A program made the translations under genes and the position numbers. Positions 1-8,780 of a stretch of DNA of 64,000 bases are shown in pieces (within the stretch, counting starts at the first letter, position 1; each line of letters begins with the position of its first letter). A model generated the notes under the pieces. The model was not told the DNA's origin, ran no database searches, and saw nothing but the letters and a program-made list of their open reading frames with translations. The stretch is from NCBI RefSeq assembly GCF_014529625.1, contig NZ_CP076039.1:2294001-2358000 (forward strand), in the 5' to 3' direction. This DNA comes from Candidatus Pelagisphaera phototrophica (GTDB lineage Bacteria > Verrucomicrobiota > Verrucomicrobiia > Opitutales > Opitutaceae).

Positions 1-670
1 TCAGGTCTCCGGCTACTTCATCGATGAGCTTTAAGTCGTCCCTAATAGCGGGATTCGAGGGACCCAGACGCTGCAAATTGTAGTCGAGATGGGGAAGATA
101 GACTAGGTTGAGCGTGGGCTCATGTTTTCGCTCTACCCACTTGGCCGACTCCGCAATCCAGCGCGAACTCTCAATTCCCGCTCGTGGGCCCCAAAACGTG
201 TGAAAAGGAAATGCTCCAAGGTCCTGCTTTATTTCGGTTCGCATACCCATCGGATGCGTGTAAACATCGAAAAACTTGCGACCATCGGCCGGGTACATGG
301 GCCGAGGTGTTATCGAGTAGTCAACGGTCGAATACATATTGTACCACCAAAACATTTTCGCGCAGGTGAAATTCGGATCGATTCCCTTGAGCTCATCCCA
401 AATTTTCAATCCTTTCACGATAGGATTCGACTGTTTCCAGAAGTTGACCTCGCTGTACTCCCGATTGTACCAGCCATTGGCGACCGCTCCATGTGATGCG
501 GGTGTTTTGCCGGTGACGAAATTCGATTGCGCGGTACAGGTGACTGCTGGAAAGGCTGGCTTAACTTTCGATATCGAGCACCTATCCACGTAGGCTTTGG
601 TGTTTGGCGTACGGTCGTCAATCAGAGAGGCCGTCAGACCGACAATATTTAGGACCGCGGTTCGACGCAT
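1..670 (-). CDS. eboF: EboF-like nucleotide pyrophosphatase/alkaline phosphatase-family protein (partial, 3' end outside window)
   Basis: This is the N-terminal 223 residues of a protein whose 3' end lies beyond base 1. The start ATG is at 668-670, four bases after the eboD stop. The fold is the alkaline phosphatase superfamily, nucleotide pyrophosphatase/phosphodiesterase branch. The segment VKPAFPAVTCTAQ (residues 36-48) carries the Thr expected as nucleophile (T44), followed by TGK (53-55) and the conserved blocks MFWWYNMYS (106-114), PRPMYPADG (122-130) and LPHLDYNLQR (192-201). These blocks are familiar from the phosphatase-like gene of ebo clusters. There is no signal peptide, so it is probably cytoplasmic. 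Its substrate is unknown. It is last in the run eboE, eboC, eboD, eboF and probably co-transcribed with eboC and eboD. The family call is firm and the ebo assignment follows from its neighbours. Confidence 0.85.
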   Translation of the reverse strand, partial: MRRTAVLNIVGLTASLIDDRTPNTKAYVDRCSISKVKPAFPAVTCTAQSNFVTGKTPASHGAVANGWYNREYSEVNFWKQSNPIVKGLKIWDELKGIDPNFTCAKMFWWYNMYSTVDYSITPRPMYPADGRKFFDVYTHPMGMRTEIKQDLGAFPFHTFWGPRAGIESSRWIAESAKWVERKHEPTLNLVYLPHLDYNLQRLGPSNPAIRDDLKLIDEVAGDL

Positions 671-674
671 ATCA

Positions 675-1838
675 CTAACCTAGTTTCTTAAGCTGTTCCA
701 GTGAGCGGAGAACAACATCCGTATCCATTTCATGCACCTCAAACCGGGAACCCACGCGCTTTAAAAGTGTGATCGTGAGCAAGCCACCCAAATGCTCGCG
801 AAACTCCTCCAGCCCCTCAAGCACATAAGGGAAACGACTACCATTTTTCCGCTCCAAGTGCTCCGAGTAGATCTCAAAGTTTAGATTTGTTAAGAGGGCT
901 AGAATGCGTTCGGCGCTGCTGGCACTCAAGTAGCCCATCTCTTCGGAATACAGCGTGTCAATTGCGATCCCGATTGCCACTGCCTCGCCGTGACTCAACG
1001 CGAAACCGGAAAGCTGTTCGAGCTTGTGCGCTGCCCAGTGGCCGAAGTCCAGAGGCCTTACCGAACCCATCTCGAATGGGTCCCCCGAAGTAGCAATATG
1101 GGCCACATGGTGCTCGGCGCACCTTTGGATCAACTCTTCCATCGCGCTCCGATCAAAGGCATTCAGCGCGTCCGTATTTTCCTCGATCCAGTCGAAAAAC
1201 GCAGCGTCACGAATAAGGGCCACCTTGATCGCCTCAATGTAGCCATTGCGAAGGTGCACATCGGGGAGCGTATCCAAAAACGAGAAATCGTTCACCACCG
1301 CAAACGGTGGCGCAAACGCCCCCACGAAATTCTTTTTCCGGTTAAAATTGATACCGTTCTTAACCCCGACTCCCGCATCGGCCTGGCCTAAGGTCGTTGT
1401 CGGAAACCGAAAATGGCGGATTCCCCGATGGGCCGTCGCCGCCGCAAATCCGACAGTATCCAGCAAGGCCCCTCCCCCGATCGCGACGATGTAGCTGTGG
1501 CGACAGATCTTGCTCCGTTCGATATCCGCGTAGATTCGATCGAGGCACTTGTCATCGTTCTTCAGAGATTCTCCTCCAGGGAGAACGTTTACCCCCATCA
1601 GCCTTAGCTCCTCGCTGTAGTGGTCGAAATAGCTCGCGATCTCGTCGGCCAGTCCCGGATTTGATTGGCTCACCGCTTCGTCGACATAAAACAGGGCCTT
1701 GCGACGGTTTCCGCTTTCTTTCGAACAGGCGAGATCACGAAAAAGCGGATTCTCCACATCGAACGCTCTTTGGGTGAAGTACACCCGGAGATTGTAGGGG
1801 ATGTGAATGGGATACTCTATGTGAGGAAATTCGGGCAT
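675..1838 (-). CDS. eboD: EboD-like 3-dehydroquinate synthase family protein
   Basis: The product has 387 residues. It belongs to the 3-dehydroquinate synthase/sugar-phosphate cyclase fold: PGGE at 87-90, the NAD-binding GGGALLD at 121-127, PTTTLGQADAGVGVK at 146-160, and metal-ligand candidates E202, H267/H271 in the DFGHWAAH block, and H283 in SHGEA. In ebo clusters this paralogue is separate from housekeeping AroB and its true substrate is not established. The frame stays open upstream through eboC, but ATG 1836-1838 is the sensible start: it lies 11 bases after the eboC stop, and the longer form would read through eboC on the same strand. It is flanked by eboC upstream and the EboF-like gene four bases downstream, so translation is probably coupled. 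Confidence 0.88.
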   Translation of the reverse strand: MPEFPHIEYPIHIPYNLRVYFTQRAFDVENPLFRDLACSKESGNRRKALFYVDEAVSQSNPGLADEIASYFDHYSEELRLMGVNVLPGGESLKNDDKCLDRIYADIERSKICRHSYIVAIGGGALLDTVGFAAATAHRGIRHFRFPTTTLGQADAGVGVKNGINFNRKKNFVGAFAPPFAVVNDFSFLDTLPDVHLRNGYIEAIKVALIRDAAFFDWIEENTDALNAFDRSAMEELIQRCAEHHVAHIATSGDPFEMGSVRPLDFGHWAAHKLEQLSGFALSHGEAVAIGIAIDTLYSEEMGYLSASSAERILALLTNLNFEIYSEHLERKNGSRFPYVLEGLEEFREHLGGLLTITLLKRVGSRFEVHEMDTDVVLRSLEQLKKLG

Positions 1839-1849
1839 TTTAACAAAAG

Positions 1850-2713
1850 TCAGGTCGCAGGAATGCGGCGTTGAGCGATAACGGCGAACAGGAAAAAAGC
1901 CACCAGAAATCCCCCTGTCGTTAAAGAAAATTGACGCATACTGCTGAGAATCGCCCAGTCTACGAGGCAAATGCCAGCCAAGAGGGGCCCGATCGTCTTC
2001 CCTGCGATTAAGCGACCGTTCACTTTTGCCTTTGAAAACGCAAAGTAGATCCATCCGGCAAGAGTGCCAGAACTCAAGAGCACTCCGATCCAAAGCGAAT
2101 TCATGGCCCCTGCAAGAAGGACTCCAACTAGTGGCACTAGAATCGCAATAAGCCCGGTCTTTGAAAGTGCCCCGCCCGTTGACTCCGTCCGAGCGAGACA
2201 GGTGATTCCAAGCACGTACAGAAACATCAGAATACCAGCCCACACGACCTCGGAATTCAATCCGCCAAGCGATGCCGCCCCTACCATCAGGTACACCCCA
2301 GTTCGGCATCCTGCCATAAGCGCAACTCCGAAACCCGTCTTTTTGTGCACAATATTGTACGCCACAATGAGAGATAGGAGCAGGGCGCCCAATAAAGCCA
2401 CTTGAAGATTTACCCAGGCAACAAGAGCATATCCAGATCCGAGTAGTCCAAGTGTCAGGAGGAGGACGGCTCGCTGCGAAACGTGTCCCGAGGGAATCGG
2501 CCTTTCTGGTCTAAACTCCTTGTCGAATTTCACATCGCAATAGTCGTTCAAGTACATCCCGCCAACATACATGAGACTCGAGCCTAAAAGGAGGGCAGTG
2601 AAAACGCTTCCTTGCCCCGTTCCACCGAGGACCCAGGCGCACAAGCAGTTAGACCAAACCGTCGAGAGGTTTGACACACGTCCCAAGACCAGTAACGCGC
2701 GTGTATTTACCAT
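1850..2713 (-). CDS. eboC: EboC-like UbiA-family prenyltransferase
   Basis: The product has 287 residues and is an integral membrane protein with about eight or nine hydrophobic segments. The aspartate-rich UbiA motif NDYCDVKFD lies at residues 56-64, followed by RPERPIPSG (68-76), the usual Mg-diphosphate site. UbiA enzymes transfer prenyl groups to aromatic or other acceptors in the membrane. In ebo clusters the acceptor is unknown, and the cluster is linked to export of products such as the scytonemin monomer in cyanobacteria. The second aspartate-rich motif is weak, which is common in EboC relatives. It is followed 11 bases later by eboD. About 420 bases of non-coding sequence separate it from eboE upstream, so it may have its own promoter. 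Confidence 0.87.
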   Translation of the reverse strand: MVNTRALLVLGRVSNLSTVWSNCLCAWVLGGTGQGSVFTALLLGSSLMYVGGMYLNDYCDVKFDKEFRPERPIPSGHVSQRAVLLLTLGLLGSGYALVAWVNLQVALLGALLLSLIVAYNIVHKKTGFGVALMAGCRTGVYLMVGAASLGGLNSEVVWAGILMFLYVLGITCLARTESTGGALSKTGLIAILVPLVGVLLAGAMNSLWIGVLLSSGTLAGWIYFAFSKAKVNGRLIAGKTIGPLLAGICLVDWAILSSMRQFSLTTGGFLVAFFLFAVIAQRRIPAT

Positions 2714-3129
2714 TAGGCCAGAGCAAAGGCATTTTCACTGCCGGGCGAGCACAATTTCAAGAAATGTGAATCTCTTAGCTCCTAAATAGCAGGTATTTAC
2801 GCCTGAAGACCCGAAATGAGGCAAATACCGTGGCGAGAAGCCAATAGGATGTCGCGCCCATGCCTAGCCTGTCGGAATTAAACGACAGTGTCGCAAATTT
2901 TCTTGCGTGGCGTAAATCCACAACGAGTTTCGCAAACGTTAGCGACCAGCGAAAATCTAACATCCGTGCCCGATCTGCACAATCTCCAGCGGATTCCCAC
3001 TACCTTATGCAAAGAATGCACATTTGCTACCCTACTCGACTAGAGAAAGGTCTCAAAAAAGCCCGATAAAGGACCGTCCCTAACAAAAGCGTCAGACATA
3101 CAGAGAATCTTCACTGCCCCAGTCGCTCT
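2714..3129. other. Non-coding gap between eboE and eboC with an inverted repeat
   Basis: No convincing gene is present; the short open frames here look like chance. The sequence contains an inverted repeat, GGTATTTACGCC at 2792-2803 and GGCAAATACC at 2820-2829. The arms pair over GGTATTT/AAATACC and GCC/GGC with a two-base bulge. It lies about 80-115 bases upstream of the eboC start on the minus strand, so it could be an operator or a leader hairpin for eboCDF. That role is inference. Confidence 0.35.
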
Positions 3130-4305
3130 TTACCTTCCAATTCCTCGCGAGGCGAACTCCCCTAGCGTCCAAATATACTCGCGCACTAGCTGGTCGACGA
3201 CGTCACTCGTTCCTAATCCCCCCGGGAGCACTTCCCAAGTATATGTCTCCATTTCGAAATGGTGGCATATTTCGGGCTTATTCTTCAGAATGTCTAGGAC
3301 GCTTGAGATGTGGTCGCTCGTTGACTCCAGAGGGTACCCCGGAGAGTGATGAAGGGGTATGTGGAAATGGATGCGCCACTCGTCCGCAGTATCCTCTCCT
3401 TTTCGCCTGGCCTGGAGCGCCACATCGAGGTCCTCGTACCGCACCAATGCCTCGGAGCCCTTGCGAGCGACGACTTGATGCAGATATACGGGTTCACAAA
3501 ACCCCTCGAGCATCTTTAGTGTCGGCTCTGAAAAATCTGCAACTTTCAATGCGGAGCTCAAGTGAATCTTGCTGATCCGGATCCCGCGATCAATCAGGTG
3601 CCCTAGCGACTCTTCTGCGGACTCGTACTCGACCGCTAGATGGCACGCATCGTAGTTCACGCCCAGCCTTCTCAGTAGCAAATCACGATCGGCCAATTCA
3701 GCCGTCAGCAAATTATCCATGAAATCGGCCGTTTCGCTACTGGTCTCAAACAAGCACAACGGCTCAGGCTCCAGTCCGAGATGCAGATCCCTTCCCGTCC
3801 TCTCGCTCAATTGCTCGATGTACTCCGCGCACTTTGAAAGATTTTCGAGCATGGCCACCAACTGGTCCTGCGATGTGATGAATCGCTTGAACGATCCCGG
3901 CACGGTACTTATGCTCGCCTCCATGCCCTCGGGCGCAATGTCGCAAATCAGGTTGAAAAGCAGCTTTGTGTACTCTAGCCTTTCCAGCGTCGTCCAGTCG
4001 GGCCGGTAAACGTCCTCCTTTACTCGAGTCCCGTGAAAATCGCCGTAAGGAAACCCATTGATCGTGAACACGTAGCATTCGCGCTCATCGAGCCACTTTT
4101 TAAAGGCCAGTAGATTGGAAGGGGCAGACAGTTCGCGTGCTGCCGGAGCGCTCAGGCGCAGGCCAATCGCATACGGATCCTTTGGACAGACCCTTTCACG
4201 CACTCGCAGGGTATACTGGTCAAGCGACTGAAGCGTTTCCGCCCAGGAGCTTCCGCGATGGATGTTAGTACAATAAGCGAGGTGACTGTTGTTGGCTAGC
4301 TTCAT
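3130..4305 (-). CDS. eboE: EboE-like TIM-barrel metabolite traffic protein
   Basis: The product has 391 residues and a xylose isomerase-like TIM barrel. It shows the hallmark EboE blocks: an N-terminus reading MKLANNSHLAYCTNIHRG, then GLRLSAPAARELS, FTINGFPYGDFHG, VKEDVYRPDWTTLERLEYT and the region around SISTVPGSFKRF. I chose ATG 4303-4305 rather than the in-frame ATG at 4378-4380 because the family starts at this MKL(xx)GHLTYCTN-type sequence. The protein has no export signal. Its biochemical activity is unknown, and ebo genes are grouped only by co-occurrence and by export phenotypes in other bacteria. It is divergent from a Tat-exported TIM-barrel gene at 4458, with about 150 bases of shared upstream region. 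Confidence 0.9.
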   Translation of the reverse strand: MKLANNSHLAYCTNIHRGSSWAETLQSLDQYTLRVRERVCPKDPYAIGLRLSAPAARELSAPSNLLAFKKWLDERECYVFTINGFPYGDFHGTRVKEDVYRPDWTTLERLEYTKLLFNLICDIAPEGMEASISTVPGSFKRFITSQDQLVAMLENLSKCAEYIEQLSERTGRDLHLGLEPEPLCLFETSSETADFMDNLLTAELADRDLLLRRLGVNYDACHLAVEYESAEESLGHLIDRGIRISKIHLSSALKVADFSEPTLKMLEGFCEPVYLHQVVARKGSEALVRYEDLDVALQARRKGEDTADEWRIHFHIPLHHSPGYPLESTSDHISSVLDILKNKPEICHHFEMETYTWEVLPGGLGTSDVVDQLVREYIWTLGEFASRGIGR

Positions 4306-4457
4306 TCGGTTGCAGAAAACTCGCCCACGAAAAACCCCGACCCCGAGGTAGTAAAGCGGAATGTTCTCCCATCTAAGCATTCACCAGGCCGCTTTTGGCC
4401 CCTACCGAGAAAGACTCTTGCTGAGAGGGGCAATTTTTCAAAGACTGCCTATCCCCT

Positions 4458-5408
4458 ATGAAGCGCAGAAAATTTCTTCAATCATCCATCGCCGTAACCG
4501 CGGCTGCCGCGTTGCCCCTTTCAGTTCAAGGAGACCATCTCGGAAAGGCAAAGCAGACCCGAACCAATCCGATAGCGCTCTCGACCTATTCCCTTTGGCG
4601 TTTTCGCAACGACGCGTTCCGTGATCTACACAAGTGCATCGATCTTGCGAGTGAATTTGGCTTCGATGGCGTTGAACTTTTACTCTACCAGTTTGAGCAA
4701 AACGATCTGCTTTCCAATAGCTACGTTCAGTCCCTGAAGCGCCACGCGACGCGCTTAGGTCTTCCGCTCTGCGGCTTGTCCACCCATCAAGGATTTGTTA
4801 CCCCAGATCGGGAAAAACGTCAGCACAACATCGATTTGACGATCAGCCAACTGGAACTCTGTGCCCGCCTCGGCATTCCAGCTATGCGGGTCAATACGGG
4901 CCGTTGGGGCACCTCCGGCAGTTTTGACGAACTAATGGCTAATAAAGGCAAAGAACCTCCCCTAGATGGCTACACTGATGATGACGGCTTTCCGTGGGTT
5001 ATAGAAGCCATTGAAAAGTGTATTCCGACTGCGGAGAAACTGGGCGTAGTCATGGGGCTGGAAAATCACTGGGGACTGGGTCTCACCGCCGAGGGCGTCA
5101 TGCGGATCGTGGATACCGTCGACTCGCCTTGGCTTCAAGTGACGCTCGATACGGGAAATTTTCTGGAGAACCGGGACGCGCAACTGGAAGCCCTCGCCCC
5201 ACATGCCTACTTTGTTCAGGCCAAGACCTATTACGGTGGAGGCCAATGGTACGAGCTCGATATCGACTACCCAAAAATCGCCCAGATGCTGCACAAGCAT
5301 GACTACCGCGGATGGGTCTCCTTGGAGTTTGAGGGAATGGAAGGCTACCGAACGGCTATCCCCAAAAGCTTAGAGCTCCTACGAAACGCTTTCAGCTACA
5401 GCCTCTAA
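4458..5408 (+). CDS. Tat-exported sugar phosphate isomerase/epimerase-like TIM-barrel protein
   Basis: The product has 316 residues. The N-terminus MKRRKFLQSS followed by a hydrophobic Ala/Leu stretch (residues 11-25) is a twin-arginine signal, so the protein is probably folded in the cytoplasm and exported. The body is an AP endonuclease family 2 / xylose isomerase-like barrel: FGFDGVELL near residues 67-75, the metal-ligand Glu block GLENHWG, the LDTGNF block, and SLEFEG near the end. Exported members of this family are frequent in Verrucomicrobia and Planctomycetes, and their substrates are mostly unknown. It lies between eboE (divergent) and a decayed SRPBCC gene (convergent), and nothing shows that it belongs to the ebo pathway. 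A strong inverted repeat follows its stop. Confidence 0.85.
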   Translation: MKRRKFLQSSIAVTAAAALPLSVQGDHLGKAKQTRTNPIALSTYSLWRFRNDAFRDLHKCIDLASEFGFDGVELLLYQFEQNDLLSNSYVQSLKRHATRLGLPLCGLSTHQGFVTPDREKRQHNIDLTISQLELCARLGIPAMRVNTGRWGTSGSFDELMANKGKEPPLDGYTDDDGFPWVIEAIEKCIPTAEKLGVVMGLENHWGLGLTAEGVMRIVDTVDSPWLQVTLDTGNFLENRDAQLEALAPHAYFVQAKTYYGGGQWYELDIDYPKIAQMLHKHDYRGWVSLEFEGMEGYRTAIPKSLELLRNAFSYSL

Positions 5409-5500
5409 ATCCATCAGGGTCCAATGGGATTCAAGCAAACCCTTCAGCACTTGAACATCGCCCCTAATATCTTCTGAGAAATATTTCCGCTTACCGCCGG

Positions 5501-5553
5501 CGATCTCGGAGCACCCATTGGCTCATCTATATCGGATGGGTGCTCGGAGATCG
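5501..5553. terminator. Long inverted repeat between convergent genes, probable bidirectional terminator
   Basis: The arms are 5501-5518 and 5536-5553 (CGATCTCGGAGCACCCAT against its complement). They pair over 18 bases with a single mismatch around a loop of about 17 bases. It sits between the plus-strand isomerase and the minus-strand SRPBCC pseudogene. There is no U-tract, so a REP-like element or a factor-dependent terminator is also possible. Confidence 0.5.
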
Positions 5554-5661
5554 TCCACTACCAAAGACCGCAATAGCGGGGGTCTGCGACAATAGTCTTC
5601 GCCTTTCAGGCTACGCCTGTTATGAGGTTCGAGGCCGTTACCTGAAGGGAATAAAGTAAGG

Positions 5662-6177
5662 TCAGGCTTTCAGTAATTCCTCGATTCCATCAAGAGGACC
5701 TTTCCCCATCTTCTTGCCAAACTTCTCCAAAACAAGCGCCAGAAGTTTCGCCCAAAAGGGTAAGGCCGTATGCTTCAAATTTACCACGTGCTCTATATTG
5801 GACCGATCCGGCCCAAACTTCGAAATATCGTACGTCTCCTCAACGCTTCCCGTTTTAGAGTCGTCTACGTATCGGTATCGATAACGGATCCTCTTGTCGA
5901 AGACGTAATCTATCACCTCCCCTTGGGCGTTGCCTCGCTTTCCTGACATTTCGAAAACAGCGTTGAAGCGACTCCCTTCCCCTATTCCGGTGCTTGCACA
6001 TTCCACGCATTTCTCATTCCTGGCAGGCATGTTGCCCGGATCATGAATGATTTACCAAAGGTTTTCTGGCGAAACTCGGAACGTTTGTCCGGATATGATC
6101 CTCAATGCTTTTGCAGATTGGAATACTGGTTTTCCAGGACTTAATTCGGTCCTAACCGTAGAAGAAATTCCCGAAGC
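5662..6177 (-). pseudogene. SRPBCC (polyketide cyclase/START-like) family protein, interrupted by an in-frame TAA
   Basis: The intact 3' part (5662-6030) encodes 122 residues with the look of an SRPBCC fold: a 'MPARNEKC' block like the MPxWNPxV of the family, then 'GIGEGSRF', paired beta strands and a C-terminal amphipathic helix. The matching N-terminus is in the same frame upstream. Residues reading VRTELSPG...FRVSPENLW are followed by TAA at 6052-6054 and then IIHDPGN before the downstream ATG. SRPBCC proteins usually run VSPENLWxIIxDPxNMP without a break. I therefore infer a nonsense mutation (CAA or AAA to TAA) and no ATG for the full protein. A shortened protein from ATG 6030 would lack the first strand and helix. 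It lies directly after the potassium-channel stop. Confidence 0.6.
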
Positions 6178-7887
6178 CTAACTTCCTTCGCTGATAGAAG
6201 GTGGGTGGAGCTCACAAAACAGGCGCTCGGATTCTGTATCGCTGATCAGAATGAGTTCATCGTCTGGCTTAATCGGAATGCTCGGGCGTGGAGGCGCTTG
6301 CAAACCATCCTCACCTCGAATCGCAATGACATTGCAACCCGTACTCACTCTCAAATTCATTTCACCCAGCGTCTTCCCGTGCAAGGACTCTGGCGCTTTT
6401 ACTCGGAAAATGTCCAAGCCTTCAGCCACCATTAGGATATCACTGTGCTTGAGAAAATTGAATAGGATATTCGCTCCCATCGATGCATAGGAAAGCACGA
6501 TATCTGCCCCAGCCCGGTGTAATTCAGATATCGTTCGTACCTCGGTAGCCCGACAAATTATCTGTATATCCGGTCGGAGCTTGCGGCAGAAAATGGTCAG
6601 ATAAACCTCGAGATCATCATCATGTGAAGTGATTATGACCGTGCGGGCCTCAATGATTCCCGCCATGTTCAAGGTCTCGAAGGTCGATGCATCCCCAATC
6701 ACTCCCTTGTCCCCGAACGGCTTGAGCGCATGAGGAGAACGGTCCACGATTTTGTAATTGGTGTTATTCGAAGCTAGCGTTTCACAAACCGCCGTGCCCA
6801 CTCGTCCCGCTCCGATGACCACTGTGTGGCCTTCCCGGTTATCGGCATTTCGGTACTTCGAATCAAACCGAGCCAGCGTCTCCTTGGATCCGGCTAGCAG
6901 CAGCACTGAATTGGGGTTGATCACCGCATCTGGGGCACTGATTGTGAATTCACCTCGTTCCCAAAATCCAATTATATTTACGCCCGCGCTTTTGCGGAGA
7001 TTCGCCTCGGCAAGTGTCTTCCCAACCAGCTCAGGCGAGTCCGCGATGGCCTCGACTATCAGGAGTTCATCGAAACTAGCGACAACGTGACTGAGCGAGT
7101 CTCCACCGTAGGCCCTGCGCGCTAAAGCCTCACCCACGATATTCCCTAGCTGAAATGCTTTGTTGGCCCCGGAAAGGCGAATCACCTCACTAGACGATTT
7201 CGAATCGGCTGCCGAAATGATGGGAATCTGGGGATTGAGCGCCTTAATCGTAAAAGCCAGGCGAGCATTTTCGAAATCGGATCCCGTTAGGGCAACGATC
7301 GCCGCGTGCTCGAGACGCAATCGCTTGTAGGTCGACTCAATGCTTGGGTCGCCGACGAATGCATTGATCCCTTGGTCGATCAATCGAACGCATTCCTCAG
7401 TATCACTCGTGAGCAAGGCGTATTGATCCCCAAATCGATCGAGCTTCTCGATCAGAGTACTCGAGATCGAGTCATAGCTGAGCAGAATGGCATGACCTGA
7501 TACCGTATCTGGAAGGCTGTGCTGGATGATCCGTCTTGAACGGCTTTCCACCCACGGTGCGTAGAAAAACTCAATCAACGTAAACGGGAGCAAAATCAGC
7601 AAAAATATGACACCCGAGAGCAGAACGAAAATGGAGAAAATACGCCCAATATCCGATTGAAAGGTAATGTCGCCAAAACCAAGCGTAGACATTACCGTGA
7701 AAGACCAATAAAATCCAGTTAGCCAAGAATGTTCTTGTCCTTCCCAGGCCATCAGTGTGTGGAACACGATGGTGAACACGATCACCATCCCTGCTAGGGT
7801 TAGCAGGAAGCGACTGAGCAGTCGTATATTGCGCCGACCGGATTCACCCGCTTTCATAGCAGCTACACTGGAGGTGAGGAATTTCAA
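6178..7887 (-). CDS. Two-TM potassium channel with tandem RCK (TrkA-N/TrkA-C) domains
   Basis: The product has 569 residues. The membrane part has TM1 (about 27-47), a pore helix and filter TLGFGD (68-73), and TM2 (about 82-108). The filter replaces the usual TVGYGD, a variation known among bacterial ion channels. The cytoplasmic part has two Rossmann-type TrkA-N domains, the first from about 130 and the second starting HTVVIGAGRVG near 355. Each is followed by a TrkA-C domain, the last one near 485-565. Tandem RCK domains form a gating ring that usually binds nucleotides or Ca2+. It is a single gene on the minus strand, downstream of eboB with a gap of about 90 bases. A role in the ebo pathway is not implied. 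It acts in the inner membrane. Confidence 0.9.
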   Translation of the reverse strand: MKFLTSSVAAMKAGESGRRNIRLLSRFLLTLAGMVIVFTIVFHTLMAWEGQEHSWLTGFYWSFTVMSTLGFGDITFQSDIGRIFSIFVLLSGVIFLLILLPFTLIEFFYAPWVESRSRRIIQHSLPDTVSGHAILLSYDSISSTLIEKLDRFGDQYALLTSDTEECVRLIDQGINAFVGDPSIESTYKRLRLEHAAIVALTGSDFENARLAFTIKALNPQIPIISAADSKSSSEVIRLSGANKAFQLGNIVGEALARRAYGGDSLSHVVASFDELLIVEAIADSPELVGKTLAEANLRKSAGVNIIGFWERGEFTISAPDAVINPNSVLLLAGSKETLARFDSKYRNADNREGHTVVIGAGRVGTAVCETLASNNTNYKIVDRSPHALKPFGDKGVIGDASTFETLNMAGIIEARTVIITSHDDDLEVYLTIFCRKLRPDIQIICRATEVRTISELHRAGADIVLSYASMGANILFNFLKHSDILMVAEGLDIFRVKAPESLHGKTLGEMNLRVSTGCNVIAIRGEDGLQAPPRPSIPIKPDDELILISDTESERLFCELHPPSISEGS

Positions 7888-7976
7888 AGTTTTTGCGGCA
7901 GACTCAATGGTTCAATTCTAAATAACAAAATCTGTTATTTCGATCTAAGAGATCGAGACAAGACTGGAATGATCCG

Positions 7977-8780
7977 CTACCTTATAGCGAAATTCGGGCA
8001 CTGTCTCAGGAATTTAACAGGATTACGATAAAAGACCTGATCGATGGCGTCGTCATCGTAGCCACGGCGGCGCATCTCATGGGCCGCATAAGGGACCGCC
8101 AATGGAACACTCACACCCCAATCGCAGGCGGAATTCAGCCAGAGTCTTTCTGAGCCGAAATTCTCCAGGATATCGATCGCTCTCGCAGAAGTGCATTTGG
8201 ATTCAGGATACAATGTCAGTCCACCCCAAAACCCTGCATCCATAACGTATTTCGCTGTATGCTCCTCTACGTGATCAATGAGCACTTTGCCTGGATCGAT
8301 ACGGGAATCGCTCTTGATCAGGTCAATAATCAGCTGCGTACCTTTTCGCTTATCCTCCAAATGAGGGGTATGAACGAGGATCAACTGGTCATTCTCGGCC
8401 GCCACATTCACATGCTTTTCCAAAACGGTCATTTCGTTTCGGCTATTCTTGTTCAACCCGATCTCGCCTATCCCCAGAACATTCTCACGCTTGAGGAACT
8501 CAGGAATCAGGGCGATCACCTCGTCTGCCAGCTTTACGTCTTCTGACTCCTTTGGGTTGATGCAAAGCCAGGAAAAGTGCGGCAGTCCAAATTTGGCCGC
8601 CCGCTTGGGTTCATAATCCGTCAACTGACAGAAGTAGTCGTAGAACCCATGCGCCGAACTTCGATCGAAGCCGGCCCAAAAAGCAGGTTCACAAACGGCT
8701 TTGCATCCAGCAGTCACCATTGCCATGTAGTCGTCAGTCGTGCGACTTACCATGTGTGCGTGTGGTTCGATGTATCTCAT
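7977..8780 (-). CDS. eboB: EboB-like TatD-family metal-dependent hydrolase
   Basis: The product has 267 residues with a TatD-type amidohydrolase barrel. Candidate metal ligands are H7 and H9 (EPHAHM), E106 (GIGEIGLN), H137/H140 (LVHTPH), H170 (LIDH) and D220 (NSACDWG). The start MRYIEPHAHMVSRTTDDY, the EPAFWAGFDRSS block and the NSACDWGVSxPL block are characteristic of EboB rather than of housekeeping TatD. Its start overlaps the stop of the gene at 8777-9124 by four bases (ATGA), so the two are translationally coupled. It is separated from eboE, C, D and F by a channel gene, a broken gene and a gene on the other strand. Its substrate is unknown. Confidence 0.88.
   Translation of the reverse strand: MRYIEPHAHMVSRTTDDYMAMVTAGCKAVCEPAFWAGFDRSSAHGFYDYFCQLTDYEPKRAAKFGLPHFSWLCINPKESEDVKLADEVIALIPEFLKRENVLGIGEIGLNKNSRNEMTVLEKHVNVAAENDQLILVHTPHLEDKRKGTQLIIDLIKSDSRIDPGKVLIDHVEEHTAKYVMDAGFWGGLTLYPESKCTSARAIDILENFGSERLWLNSACDWGVSVPLAVPYAAHEMRRRGYDDDAIDQVFYRNPVKFLRQCPNFAIR

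Noticed and set aside
1839-2309. N-terminal extension of the eboD frame (544-residue version)
   Set aside because: The extra 157 residues lie antiparallel in content to nothing known and overlap the eboC coding sequence on the same strand. The EboD family starts at the downstream ATG.
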